Positions 32,968-45,022 of a DNA stretch of 64,000 nt are shown here, in pieces. The notes beneath the pieces are model-generated. The model searched no databases, was not told the DNA's origin, and was given only the letters and a program-made list of their open reading frames with translations. The DNA is taken from NCBI RefSeq assembly GCF_000264905.1, contig NW_006763141.1, positions 897,735 through 961,734 of the forward strand. Reading direction: 5' to 3'. Made by a program: the position numbers and the translations under genes. The first letter of the stretch is position 1. The number at the start of each line of letters is the position of its first letter. Source of the DNA: Stereum hirsutum FP-91666 SS1 (lineage: Eukaryota > Basidiomycota > Agaricomycetes > Russulales > Stereaceae).

Positions 32968-34898
32968 AAGTCGGTCGGAATCCCGAGTTGCATGGCGTTG
33001 CACTGATATCCCTCAAAAGGTCGAAAGATCGGGGAAGGAAAGGACTCTCTACGCACGATCCGGAGGTCGGAGCTGGATGGACTCTCGAAACTTGTAGCAT
33101 ATAAACCTCGGTATTATCCTCCGCCCGTCGTATCACCCCCCTTATTTCCACATCCTCGCATCTTTCTCCGTTCCCGTTCTGCCCTTCCCGATGCAATTAT
33201 AGTGTTGGGCTATGGAGTCTTGGGACTCCCATTTACTTTCTTTTTCTCCTTTCTGCTTATGTTTTCGCTATGACCGTCCGCTCGCGGATCGGGCCATCAC
33301 ACTTTCCTTGCTACTATCCCATCAAAGGCAGCACATCGCGCCACGACCCCGACCGCATCACATCTCTATCTATCTCTTTATCTATCTGCAGTCATCTGCG
33401 CGGTTCTCGTTCTTTCTCCTTCCTCGTTGCTCGTTCCTCGTTGCTTCCTTTTTTTTCTCGTTCACGTGACGTTTGCATACTCTTCACGTTCCTTTCTGTG
33501 CTCGTCGCGTCTTTTGCGTTGTTTGTTTGACCCTTGTATATTCGCCTTTTTACTGAGTTTTTAGCATCTTTTGTTCTCCGCCATTCGCACCCGCTTGGCT
33601 CGGTGTTTCCTTCCTGCTCGTCCGTGGCATCATTGCTCTTATTCCACATATTCCGCCGCACGAGCACCCGTACCCATATCTTTATACACCAACCCTTATT
33701 TTACGCCGTCCGTCCGTCCATCCATACATGCATACGCGCTTTCGCCCGCACCCACCTCGCGGGGTAAGTTATAACTCTTCTCCACCTTTTTTTGCTCGCC
33801 GTTCGTCTTCGGTTTCGTGGTGGTGATGGTCCAGGTGGTGGAATGGTCGGAGAAGGAACTTGGATGCAGGCTTTATTCTTTTTTGTTTTTTTGTTCGCTT
33901 TCGTTGTGAGATTCGTAGACGGCTGGCTGTTTGGGTTTCTTTTCTTTTTCTCTTTTATTATACTGTGTAATATAGTTTATGGTTCTGCTTTTTCGGAATG
34001 CAGGGGCTTCGAGCTCGAGCGGGAACGTTGACGTTGGGTATGAAAAACAATAGGCTCATTTCCGGTTCCGGACAACGTGGCCCTACGTGTTACTCCCGGT
34101 TCTGTGCTTTTCTTAATCTGGAACACTTAAGTAAGCGACACGCGAGCGGGATGGGTACGAGTCTAGAAAAACAAGTTGCTAAGCTCGGAAGGCCCAACAT
34201 ACCACGCGTTCAAAACAGTAGCTAAAGATAGACCCCAATCCGCATCTCCAAATGCTTCGATGAGCGTAATGATGCCTGCTTTCGAGGCAAGTACTATTCT
34301 GGGGTCTCTTCAGAGACTCGCTCTCAGGCATCGTCTGTTGTCCGTGGAGATAATCTTCCGCACGCTGCAGAGACAACTCTGAGCAACGTAAGACTGCCTT
34401 CATCCACTCTACGAATGCTTTGGCTTGAGCAACCATTGGCCAAAGGCGAGTTTAGTCAGGCTGAATGTTTGACGGGCTCGGATTGAATCCCCAAACCCAT
34501 CCGATTCAACTCCGAGTCGGAGTCGATGATAAGTACAGGGCTCCGGGCTCGAAGCCTGTTCGTCCCCTCCGCCTTTCGTCGTCATAAATACTTGGAGAAT
34601 TTAAGTACTCACAGGGTTATAAGTATAGCTGCAGTATTCAGTCCATTCGAGTCAGTCGCGTCTTCGGCTACTGGCAGTCGTGAGAATCGGGTCGGCGATT
34701 TATCTATGACTTACGGAACGTATGGCGTCAAGCAAGAAGACCGGCCAGGGACGGCACCTCAAAGTTCGCAAAGACCCTCCGAGCGAGCCGCAATGCGCTC
34801 CCAACGATCTGAGAGTCCGAGCCTGAGGCTGAGTTCAAATTAAAAAGGCTCCGCAATCTCCCTGTGGAGTGTTGATCTCCAATAATCATTGGCCACAT
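32968..34898. other. Intergenic, T-rich; no firm gene
   Basis: Downstream of the low-complexity gene. Stretches such as 33360-33560 and 33850-34000 are strongly T/CT-rich on the plus strand with a TCTATC microsatellite-like patch near 33365. An 85-codon minus frame (34179-34436) might be a decayed fragment but matches nothing I know. Confidence 0.35.
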
Positions 34899-35100
34899 AA
34901 TGCGATACTTGTCCCAAGTATCGCATTGCATGAGGAAAAGTGGCGGGCTCTCTGGGCTCTCTGTACTCTACCCTCCCTATTGCTGCGGAGGCTCGGAGGC
35001 TCTCTGAACCTCCAGAGAACCCACAGAGCCCACAGAGCCCTAGAGAGCCGGTCACCTTTCCTGATAGTGGACAAGTATCGCATTGGACAAGTATCGCATT
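34899..35100. repeat. Inverted-repeat element A
   Basis: Begins with the near-perfect palindrome AATGCGATACTTG-TCC-CAAGTATCGCATT (34899-34927). It closes with two direct copies of GGACAAGTATCGCATT (35069-35084 and 35085-35100) in inverted orientation to the left arm. Imperfect inverted arms continue inward (AGGAAAAGTGGCGGGCTCTC on the left versus AGGAAAGGTGACCGGCTCTC read from the right). No coding capacity. Resembles a MITE or foldback element. Confidence 0.6.
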
Positions 35101-35110
35101 GTTAGACAAA

Positions 35111-35619
35111 GACCCCTGTCTATAGAGGGCGATGTCGTCCACCGATCCGGACAAAATTTGGAGGTTTGGTGGTGGAAGGCCGTCCGCAGGACGGACAAAA
35201 TTTGGCGCTTTTGGGGGAAGGCCGTCCGCCAGTCCGGACAAAAACTTGCCGCAGGCGGGCGCCCAGCGGTGTGGCATCAGCTCCAGCTTGGGTGCCGACG
35301 CCCTATTCGGTCACTGTGTGCGCCTCTCTGGGGTCACTGACGGTCCAAAAGACATGTTTTCCATCTGAAGGGCCAAATAAGCCTCGCAATGTGCTCAAAG
35401 AGCGAGTCTGAAAGCAGGCCGATTATTATTATTATTTTCTTTTTCTTTTTCTTTTTGGAGGCCGCACCCGAAATCCGGACAAAAATGGTCCCCGCAGGGA
35501 GGACGTCCGCGAAATCCGGACAAATTTTGGCGGTTTTGGGCGACCCTGGTCCGGACAAATTTTGGCAGTTTCTCAAGTGCCGCGGACGACATCGCCCTCT
35601 ATAGACACTGGACAGGGGT
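35111..35619. repeat. Inverted-repeat element B with recurrent TCCGGACAAA motif
   Basis: A perfect 21-bp inverted repeat (35120-35140 against 35584-35604, core TATAGAGGGCGATGTCGTCC) extends outward to GACCCCTGT on both sides with a 6-bp insert on the right. The interior holds six copies of a CCGGACAAA-type motif, usually followed by a TTTGG-type end. They lie at about 35146, 35191, 35233, 35474, 35515 and 35550, all in the same orientation. A TAT-rich (ATT)n/CTTTTT patch lies at 35420-35455. No protein seen. Confidence 0.65.
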
Positions 35620-35674
35620 CCTGTTAGACAACAGCATCGCATTGTTGGACAACAAGTACCCACGAGGCGATTAG

Positions 35675-35893
35675 CGAGTATGGAATTCGGCAAGGACCGA
35701 GAATACGTGAAACCCTCGCTCGCTCTCTCGCTTGCTACAGGGAGTAAAATACCACGACAATTTTTTGGCACACCTGTTCTCATCCTGGAAACCATAATTT
35801 ACTGAGAGACCGATTCAAGAAAGTGGGTCATAAGTGATACAAAAAATCTAGAAATATATTATGATTCTCGGTCCTTGCCGATTCCATACTCCC
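35675..35893. repeat. Inverted-repeat element C
   Basis: Arms of about 29 bp, GAGTATGGAATTCGGCAAGG... on the left (35676-35704) and its inverted counterpart at 35864-35892, differing by one base and one single-base indel. Outermost bases read TAG on both sides, compatible with a TA target site. About 160 bp of AT-rich interior, no coding capacity. Confidence 0.65.
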
Positions 35894-36073
35894 TATTTAT
35901 GTCATGAATCAAAGCGGGTTCCAAGGAGGCGCCGGTCTGCGTACTAAAGCTCTTCAGTTCGTTCATCCTATATTCCCCATTCCGCTCTTTTCCCTTCTGC
36001 TCTCTTCCCTTCTGCTCTCCCCTTACATCTTTCTTCTCCAACTATCCTCAAGTGTGTCTTGCGCGAGCGTCCA

Positions 36074-37927
36074 TCATGAGTGGGTCTCCGTGCCTACCCG
36101 GGCGTGTCTCAGATCCGACTCCGAGAGTGCTCTTCATCTCCCTAGTACAATGTATGCCCCCTCCTCTCTGGCACCTTTCTTGTCCTTGTATCTTTAGGTC
36201 AGTACAGATCCGCTCTCATGATCGTCTCATACTCAATACCCTCGGCTTCAATCAGAGCACGAGGTCACGAATGTGGAGTGCCAATTTCACCTGCCGACAT
36301 CGGTGCCACCCTCGTTGGACGCCAACATCCACTTCGTATTCTACTTCTCTCTGCTGCCGTTGTTTCGTTGCTACTGGTGCGTAAATGGTGCAGCTGTTTC
36401 TGTGTCCTTGATACTCAGCGCTGCCACTCGTCATCGTCTGTTCATAGCTTATATCTGGTTTGTGTTGGTGGAAGGGCATTGTCGAGACCTTAATACTCTG
36501 GTTCAGCCCATTGCACTTGACCTCTCGCTGGATTCCTGGTGGTGAGTATCTCAACTTTGTGCTACGTCCTTAGTAGTTTGGACACTTCCCAGGTCCGCTG
36601 TTGATCTTTCGGCAGTTATATTGTTGTACATACGCTACAGACGTTGACTTCGCACTTCGTCTGTTCACGCCACACCACTTCATTGACCTTGCGCCACAGC
36701 GGGTGGACTCGGCCCGCTCATCCAATGCCCAAGTAGTGCGCCACTGATTTCAAATTGTTTCGTTTTCAGGAATAGCCAACATCAACCCTCCTTCCAAGGC
36801 CACCGTCAATGATACGCTCAACGTAGGTGATGGGAGGCAAACTAGCTTGGTTTTTGTTGATGTGGTATGATTTTTGTCATGATTTACGACGTCATCTCGT
36901 CGACATGGGTCTGATATCATGGTACCTCAAGATCTTCAAGTTTATCTTGGGTAAGTTCAACTCAAATCGGCCTTCTAGATGGTCTCATTTCTTCGCAGTG
37001 GCTGAGGAGTTTGTCACATCACAGCAACACTTGTTTGCTCTAGCAAAGGTCTAACGGTGCCTCCACCTGTTTCATTCGCCTCGCAGTCAGCACACTGCCA
37101 AGATGAGATCACACCTCCCCCGTCTAGCGGAAATCGTCAACCAGCAAGTTCATATCCGTCCTTTCATGGTGGGCCGCGCTCCGAAGGGGAGCCATCTTCC
37201 CCATCTCCCATCAACTGTGGCTCCGAAGATCCCGAATCAAAGTAATGGTGACTGATTGTTCTCTCCTATATTCTTCCAACTGAGCATCCGCGTAACAGTC
37301 TTGAAGATCTTCCGGAGCCTGGAGACTGTCTTCCTTCGACAAACAGGGACATCTTCGCATACGCTCTATACGCCATTACAATCCTTGCGTACTGTGGAAT
37401 GGCGGCGTCCATGAACTCCGTTGACACTACGAACCCTGATATCAGTGCACCAAGGGTTGAGGTGAACGTTATATGGTCGGCTTCTCATTTCTGTGTCACA
37501 GCATGATCTTAAGTACTTATGGTATTTTGTTGAATCATGATATGTACAGGTTGCTGTCAAGTCTTATCACCATAGTCATATCTATCCTCTGCAAGACTGG
37601 GCTCTGGTGGCTTCACTATGGTGATAATGACTGGATCGTGAGCACGCTGTTGTTGTAAGCACCTGATTGTCTTCACCATCTCCGATAACCGGCATCCCTA
37701 ACCCTAAGCTCACTTATTTGAACAGACCCGAATTCTATATGGCTCTATTCTGCGTCGTAGCGTTGTTCGGCCATGCGAACCTTGTTGGACAACAACACTT
37801 CGATCCGAAAACCTTTGTTGCGGCTGTCCCAGTGCTCTTGTATGCTTTGATAATACGTATGCTACTCGGTAGATATAATCGCGCACCAAGCTTCAAAGCT
37901 CTATTCTCTCTCATATACCCTAACTAA
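36074..37927 (+). CDS. Putative polytopic membrane protein, intron-rich
   Basis: Family not recognised with certainty. Clear coding islands on the plus strand: CGVPISPADIGATLVG and a hydrophobic helix (36260-36365); WYLKIFKFILG (36920-36950); and a Pro/Ser-rich hydrophilic loop (37057-37245). That loop joins through a 57-bp intron to DIFAYALYAITILAYCGMAA and SVDTTNPDISAP. The last islands are LLSSLITIVISILCKTGLWW (37551-37610), and FYMALFCVVALFGHANLVGQ and VPVLLYALIIRMLLGRYNR up to the stop at 37927. PADIG and NPDIS segments resemble those of a basidiomycete multi-helix family. Some joins (near 36365-36410 and 37455-37550) do not close in frame by eye, so the gene may be partly degraded. Start at 36074 is tentative. 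Confidence 0.4.
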
Positions 37928-39396
37928 TACCGTAATGGATACCCTTATCTCGTCTACATTTGGTTTTGTGTCATCGCTTTGAATGCCGTTGTTCTGCTTT
38001 GTCGCTATCTGCTAACTCATTGTTGTGAACAGTCTTCTATCCTTTATGTATCTCCCCCGCTATTTTCTCACTCAAGGTTTCCATTCGTGTATCATTTCTT
38101 TCAATTCGTTGAGCCATTAGCCCTGGCAACGATATGTTTGGCAAACACTTAGGACTCGGGCTTGAATATAAGTAGGACTCAGAATGGGATGTAGATTCGG
38201 GTTGTGCACAAGCTTATACTACTATCACAGCTCTGGGAACAATACTTATACAATGAAAGCGAAACATCTCGATCGACTTGAATAGACGTTATCTGCAGCC
38301 TGAAAAGTGGACTTTTGGGTTGCAAAGTGATGCGAACGAAATGTAAAAGCGAGAATTTCAAGTGAATTTTCAGTTTGAAGGGGAATGTGTAGGCCGGTCG
38401 TGATTGGCTGATCACCCTCCTTTGGCCTGCGTCTAGTCTCGAACCAACGGTCGCTGCCACCCTAAAAGGGAAGCCTGCGTCTGGCACTTACCGAGGGTTC
38501 GAAGCGAATTATGGCTTGAAAATTGAAGTTTGCGAGCTCTAAAGTAGCCAATTTGAAGCTCATAGAACCCTTCGGTTCTCAGGCTGCAGATTACATCTAA
38601 TGTCGCTACTTAGCCGCTAAGTCCAGTCAGTATCCAAAAACTGGAAACGAAGGACTCGGAAGAAGCCGTGCTTGCCGGAAACAGTAAACCGTTTTGGATC
38701 ACCAAACCGGCGGCCACGTGGGGCATGTTGTGTTCTCTATCCATTCGATGACACTCATCTTGCATTCATCGCCACTCCCGCACAGAGCGAATCTGATATC
38801 TGCATCTTCGTCGGAGAAGTTCTTGGCTTTATCTAAACCTACGATAGGCGTCAAAACTTGCTCTTGATATCGCCGCGGCGGAACTCGGCTGGCTCTCGGT
38901 TGACTACATGTCTGCAGTAGTAACCTGAAGTTATGTCTCTGTCGCTGATCCCCATCTGCTCAGCCATCCGTCCGTCTCGAATTTTTCTTTCTGGTATGCT
39001 CGCTATGGTGGCCGTGTTTTATAACCTTCAGATGCCTTTGAGTCTGAGAACCTCAGAGCATTGCGGAGGACGGAACACCATGACGTCGACCTCTGCCCGA
39101 TAACCTCGATGCTTCTCTAGAAGCCAGGATCTCTAGATCTCACGCTTTAGGCATGAGTGTTAAAGATATCTTAGTTTAGGAGCAATATGAGCACTCAGCG
39201 CTGCTCTTATCGTATTCGTTCGCTGATACTTTATCTCGTACGGTCCTATGCGCATCGTGACCCCGTTACCCACGGGCTACCATCTATATAAACTGTGAAT
39301 GCTCCAAAGTCGTGGGCAGTTGGATGCCCGCTCTTCTGACGCAACGTAGACCCACTCATCAGAGCTACAAGATAATCTGAGTGCATCTGCGTCATC
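37928..39396. other. Intergenic, upstream of DUR3
   Basis: About 1.5 kb without coding signal. The right third is the DUR3 promoter with TATATAA at 39285-39291 and several HGATAR sites described separately. Confidence 0.45.
38829..39375. promoter_or_regulatory. Cluster of GATA-type sites upstream of DUR3
   Basis: HGATAR matches on either strand at about 38829 (TTATCT), 38842 (CGATAG), 39098 (CGATAA), 39207 (TTATCG), 39231 (TTATCT) and 39370 (AGATAA), plus TATATAA at 39285. Six sites in about 550 bp is more than the one to two expected by chance. In fungi such sites are bound by AreA/Nit2-type nitrogen regulators, which control urea uptake genes; binding here is inferred. Confidence 0.45.
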
Positions 39397-42300
39397 ATGC
39401 CCTCTAGTAGCGGGGTATCCGAGTTCCAACCTCTTCTTCGTATGTCCCGTCCGGGTTTCTAAACTTATCTGACCATTAACTCTGATAATTTGGGTGCTAT
39501 TTTGGTTTTCAGCACAGAGTGTGGGATACGGTGTAGTTATCGGTTCGTTGCATGCTCCATTGATGTATAGTATATGTGACTGACTTCAGCATACATTTGC
39601 AGGCGTCGGTTTCTTTTTTGCGGGCCTCATGCTCGTCCTCACATACCTCCAGGCTAAGTTCTCCGATATATCACCCAAATCGTCTGAAGAGTTCACAGTA
39701 AGATCTTTCTTTCCCAAGACTTTTGCTCAAATACAACCGCTGACGACCCCTTGATATGATCTATCTCTTACGCTAAGAGTGCATCTCGTAGTGTCAAGGT
39801 AAATTTGGATACCACTCTCCGTTTCCAGCGCTTCCTAGGCTCATTTCTTGCAAAATCTTCCTAGCCAGGTTTAGTCTGTTGTGGAATGTAAGTATTTGTT
39901 ACGTGTTCGAGTATTTCACCCAGGAATGACGGCGATATGCATCTAGCGTCAGCGCATGGACGTGGAGTGCTACACTGCTACAGTCGAGTACTGCTGCATA
40001 TACCTTTGGCAAGCCTTTCTCCGACTCATTCTTCACGACGCATATATTGACTATTTGGCAGGTATCAGTGGCCCTTGGTACGTCTCGCTGATATGATACA
40101 TATAGACATGTGGCTGAGACCGTCTTACCATCACGAAGGTGGTACGGCGTTGGCGGAACGATACAGTTAGCTATCTTCGGAATGATTGCCGCAAAGGTGA
40201 AGATGAATGCTAATGGCGCGCACACATTTCTTGAGGTACCGCATCGTGTCCTCTCGATCGTGCGTGAAATAAAGGCTTACCATTTGGTTGACAGATTGTG
40301 AAAGTCCGCTTCGGGACCGGTCCCCACATCTTGTTCACGTTCTATGCATTCATCTGTCAGCTCGTCGTCTGCGGGTCTTTACTATGTGCGAAATTCAATA
40401 TTTTGATCCTTCTTGTACCCTAACAGCTGACTTATATCGAACTATCTACATGTTCATACCGACAGTGGGTGGTGCAGCAACCGTGACTGCTCTCACCGGC
40501 ATGAACACCATCGCAGCATGCATGCTCCTTCCCATCGGCATCGCCATCTATGTTATCTTCGGCGGTCTTCGTGCGACCTTTGTCTGTGACTGGAGCCACA
40601 CCATCATCTTGTTCATCATCATCTACATCTTCGTTTTCCGTGCCTAGTAAGTGTCTTCCTCTTCGTTTCGGAGACACAGCGAAATATACCGGGCTCGTCT
40701 TACTAACGGGAGGCGCGAATCCAGTGCGACATCTCCTGAGTTGGGAAGCATCAGCAGTCTTTACCATCTTCTTCAGCAAGCCGCGATTGATACGCCGGTA
40801 GAGGGTAACCAGGATGGGAGCTATCTCACGATGAAGTCAAACCAGGGTATGGTATTTGGAGCTACGACTATTTTGTCCGGATTTGCCGGTGTCTTTTGTG
40901 ATCAAGGTATGTTGGTCCTCTCTGATCCTTTCATATGCAATAATCATGACGGTATTCGATAGGATATTGGCAACGGGTTCGTGGCTTCGTCTGTCCTGTG
41001 TGTGGCGCCAATCAATTAACCGAAACGTTGGGCGCCCTAGGCCATTGCTAGTGCTCCAAGGTCTACGACAAAAGCATATGTACGTTTAGTCAGCACCATC
41101 GAGTCTAGAATTTTTTTTTGCTGAATATTCGGCGTGGTAGATGCTAGGAGGGCTGTCATGGTTCGCCGTGCCACTCTGCTTTGCTACCGTAATGGGTACG
41201 TCCCGAAAATCTCTACTTGAGGACCGTGGTAGTTGTCTGATACCAATTTTTAGGCCTGTCTTCTCGTGCACTCATAAATAACGTAGGAACTCTCTGTGCG
41301 ATCGCTCATGGAGGTTCGTCATATTGACTTTCTGTGGGTTACTACAGCCGAACTACCCGACGTACCCCAACCCACTCTCCGCCTCTCAAAGTAGCTCAGG
41401 ACTTGCTGCACCTGCAGCGGCGGCTGTGCTTATGGGAAAAGGGGGTGCGGTAGCGGTACTGCTTGTCGTATTGTACGTGGTATTCTGTCTTTTAATGCTC
41501 GTAGTGAACAATAACATGCTGATATTTTCTCTCAGTATGGCAGTCACCTCCGCTGCGAGTTCTGAGCTCATAGCCGTCTCCAGTATCGTGTACGTGTCAC
41601 TAGAACCCAGTGTGACTCTGTGTTTGCATACTGACTCAGCTTTGTGGTGTTTAGGTCCTACGAGTAATATTCGTCTCCTTACTCATATACATCAGCACGC
41701 AGAGATGAGTACTAAAAACGCTGTATCATTGTAGCATATACCGAACATACTGGAAGCCTAAGGCTACAGGCGCCGAGATTGTCCGCATGTCACACATTAT
41801 AATCGTTATCTGGGCTATCTGGATGGGATGCTGGGCCGTCATCCTCAATAAGGCTGGCGTAGACCTTGGCTGGGTATGTCACGTCTTTATTCATTTACCC
41901 TACGCGCTTTATCCTTATGACACTCTGACCACCTGCCCTGCATTCCGTAGCTTTTCTACGTCCAAGGCGTCGTTCTCTCCCCTGCTGTTATTCCTATCGG
42001 CCTCACCGTGACCTGGCGCAAGCTCACAGCAACTGCTGTCGTTCTCGGCTCGGTCATCGGTGCCATTCTGGGCATGCTCGCTTGGTTCATTGGCTGTTGG
42101 AAGATCTATGGCGTTATCAATATCACGAACATGGCGCTGCCATACTCGGCCGTTTGCTCAGGACTGACTGGACTGTTATTCTCTGGAATCATCACAGTCG
42201 GGGTATCTTTGGCCAGTACGTTTAGTTCTCGTTCCATCATCCATTCAATAGCAAGAAAGAGAGACCGAATGTTTTTGACGCTGCATAATACAGATCCGGC

Positions 42301-42951
42301 GGACTACGACTTCCATGACACCAGAAACATGGAAAGCCTTGATGACGATCTTCACATTGACCAACACGTTGAGGAAGGTTCTGATTCGGGGCACGATATG
42401 GCCAAAGTTGCAGACCGGGAGAAAGACGCAGGCTCGGATAAGGACGTCAAAGAACCCTTACCACAGGAAGCTGATGTTCGAGCGGTCGATGGTAGCAACT
42501 TGAAGACCCATGATAAGAATGAGTACGGTGGGGAGGTGACCAGGGCGGAGCTGAAGAGCGCTTTCAAGAGGGCGGCCATCTATTCGACGATCTTGACTGC
42601 GATTGTCACGATTATCGGTATGTGTTCAATATTTTCATAGGTTGAATTGCCGAGGAGGTCATTATGAAAGCTGCTGATCAGATGGTGCTCGTAGTGCCGA
42701 TCCCAATGTTCTTCTCGCACTACGTTTTTAACGAGGCGTTCTACACTTTCTGGGTCGTCATGACCATGTAAGTTTCTTTACCTTGTTCTTGTAACAATAC
42801 CAAGGGACTGACATATTCGTCCAGATTGTGGGCTTTCGCAAGCGGAACGTTCTGCATCATCCTTCCGTTATGGGAGTCGAGGACAGAGATCGGAATCATC
42901 CTGAAGGGTGCATACGTGCATCTGTTCCGACGCTCACAGCTTCAACAGTGA
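39397..42951 (+). CDS. DUR3: Urea active transporter (DUR3-type sodium:solute symporter)
   Basis: Plasma-membrane proton-coupled urea (and possibly polyamine) importer. About 19 exons; start ATG 39397 (MPSSSGVSEFQPLLPQSVGY), stop TGA 42949-42951; roughly 690-700 residues. Spliced blocks match the family through its length: GVGFFFAGLMLVLTYLQAKF, SRSVKPGLVCCGIVSAWTW, ATLLQSSTAAYTFGISGPWW, GVGGTIQLAIFGMIAAKVK, VKVRFGTGPHILFTFYAF, GGAATVTALTGMNTIAACML, FGGLRATFVCDWSHT, VFCDQGYWQRAIAS, AYMLGGLSWFAVPLCFATVM, NYPTYPNPLSASQ, GLAAPAAAAVLMGKGGAVAV, VFMAVTSAASSELIAVSSIV, LFYVQGVVLSPAVIPIGLTV and a final IVPIPMFFSHYVF helix. A long acidic/basic hydrophilic loop (42290-42530) precedes the last helices. 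One intron after AAYTF (about 40010-40068) has a GC donor. No lesion seen. Confidence 0.9.
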
Positions 42952-43297
42952 CGAAGCTGAGTGCAAAGTTTATGACTATATTTGTTTCTAGACGTGGTCT
43001 ATAGAGTCGTTCGCGCGTGACTTGTACGAAAGAGTACTTTCTTTGTCTTGTATCTAAATTCACTCCAGTTTGCCAGTACGGGGATGTCGTGCGAGCCCAG
43101 GCACGCGTGCGAGCGCGGGCATTGGCACTTGGTCAAGGGTTATATAGTATATATTGGTTGTTGAACACTTCACGAATGATATATTGCGTCAAGAGCAGAG
43201 TGTTCCTACGACCAAGGAAATAGTACACACGTCGAAGCTCAAACTCACCGCACAAAGAACACTGACTGACCAACGTCCTCTCGAATATACTTCATGC
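42952..43297. other. Tail-to-tail intergenic
   Basis: Convergent 3' ends of DUR3 and the aldo/keto reductase. Includes a GC-rich alternating patch near 43090-43125. No gene. Confidence 0.4.
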
Positions 43298-45022
43298 TTA
43301 AAAAATAACGTTCATAGGCTTGTACTTCTCATCCAGATACTTCACCTCCTCCTCACTCAATGTAACATTCACTGCTCCAATCAAGTCCTCCAACTTCTCG
43401 ATGGACGTTGTCCCGATGATGGGAGCTGTGACGCCTGGTTTCGCGAAAAGCCAGGCCAATGAAATCTGTGCCATGGAGACCCCCTTCTTCTTCGCTAATT
43501 CTTCGATGCTATCCGTATAGACTTCTTGTCAGCCCGTATTTACCAAGGAATAATGAGATGGGAAGAAGGGACTGACCGAGGAACAATGTCACGACCACCG
43601 GAAGGCTCGGAGAGATAAATGACTTCGGCACGCCACCTAGATCATCGACCATGACATCAAGATGGTGTAGAAAGGAAGCTTGTGTAAAGCTTACATGTCC
43701 TTCTCTCCACGTAAAGTCTTCTCTGTGAGTGGACGAGCAGCGGCGCCACGAGCGAGCGGGCTCCATGGGATTGAACCAACACCGAAGTGCTGGGCACGAA
43801 GGACAACGTTTTATTTCGTCAGTTAGACACAAAAGCGATGGTATATAAGTGGGACTACCTTGAGCGTGGGCATCATTTCGCGTTCTTCCTCTCGGTAGAG
43901 AACGCTATAGTGGTTTTGCATAGAGATGAACGGCGTCAGGTTGTGATTAATCGCGTAGTCTGTAGGTTCATATGTTAGCTTGGGCGTCAACCGGGATAGT
44001 AAACCTAACACACTCTGCATGGCGGCGACTGTTAGTTTGTGGGATGTAGGTTAGTGACCAAGTAGTTGATGAGCAGAGGACGACGTACATTGCCAGGCCC
44101 AGCAAGAGCTCATCCCGATGTAGCGCACATAGCCGGCTTTGACGACGTCGTGAAGGGCTTGCATCTGCCGACGTCTTACCGTTAGCGATAAAACAGATGC
44201 AATGAAAAGTGAAATCATTACAGTCTCCTCAATCGGGGTGTTATCATCGAAGCGATGGCCTACATAAGCACCGAGACCAAAGACATCAGCAGCCGTCTCA
44301 GGGACATCCTTTCCCAGCTATAGGGATCATACCACCATAGCGCAACCGAAAAACCAGAGGTGTAACTCACACTGCAACAGATCGATATAATCCAACTGCA
44401 ACCTCTCCAAGCTCTTCTTGACGGAATCAAAGATATGCTTCCGACTCAACCCTTGTTGATTCACGTATCCTTCCTTCTCCGCTTCCTCGATGCTGTTGAA
44501 TCGGGGCGTTAAAGATTTACGGACAAGACCATACAGTTTGGTCATAACGACAATTTCTTCGCGGGGAAGATTGTGCTGTTTGATGGCTTTTCCGAGGATG
44601 ATTTCGGAGGCGCCGGCGGAGTAGACCTGTATGAGATGTGCATGATGGTGTGGTCGGATATGGAGTACATGCTTGCGAGACATACGTTCGCCGTGTCGAA
44701 AGTCTGGATGCCATTGTCATAACTGTTTGGGTCAAGAAGTAGAAGTTTAGACTGTGAGGATGTTGAATTAGCGAAAGTTTTCACGTACGCATATTTGATG
44801 TGCTTGATCCCTTCCTCCTCGGCCAATACCCAATCCTGCCACTCCGGACTTCCATAGCTCATACACCCCAGGATGATCTTCGAGACCTTCAATCCCGAGT
44901 TTCCCAAACGCACTACCCAGGATTGCCCAAGCCAGGTATCGCGATAAAGACCCTTGCAACTGAACTCTGCGGGAAGAGAACGTACCATAGGGCATACGAC
45001 GATTCACAGGGCTCGAGGTCAT
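43298..45022 (-). CDS. Aldo/keto reductase
   Basis: NADPH-dependent aldehyde/ketone reductase with a TIM barrel, probably cytosolic; in the broad fungal AKR group that includes aryl-alcohol dehydrogenase-like enzymes. Start ATG 45020-45022 (MTSSPVNRRMPYVRLGNSG), stop TAA 43298-43300, about eight short introns. Motifs in order: GLKVSKIILGCMSYGSPEW, DNGIQTFDTANVYSAGASE (catalytic Asp and Tyr), EIVVMTKLYG (catalytic Lys), LERLQLDYIDLLQCHRFDD (catalytic His, split by an intron), GYVRYIGMSSCWAWQ, PFISMQNHYSVLYREEEREM (substrate/cofactor strand), GVGSIPWSPLARG, and GVTAPIIGTTSIEKLEDLIG near the NADPH site. Ends DEKYKPMNVIF. The full catalytic tetrad is present. Physiological substrate unknown. Confidence 0.88.

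Noticed and set aside
35083..35604. Several open frames of 60-85 codons across inverted-repeat element B
   Set aside because: They consist of translated repeat motifs in all frames; not protein-coding in any convincing way.
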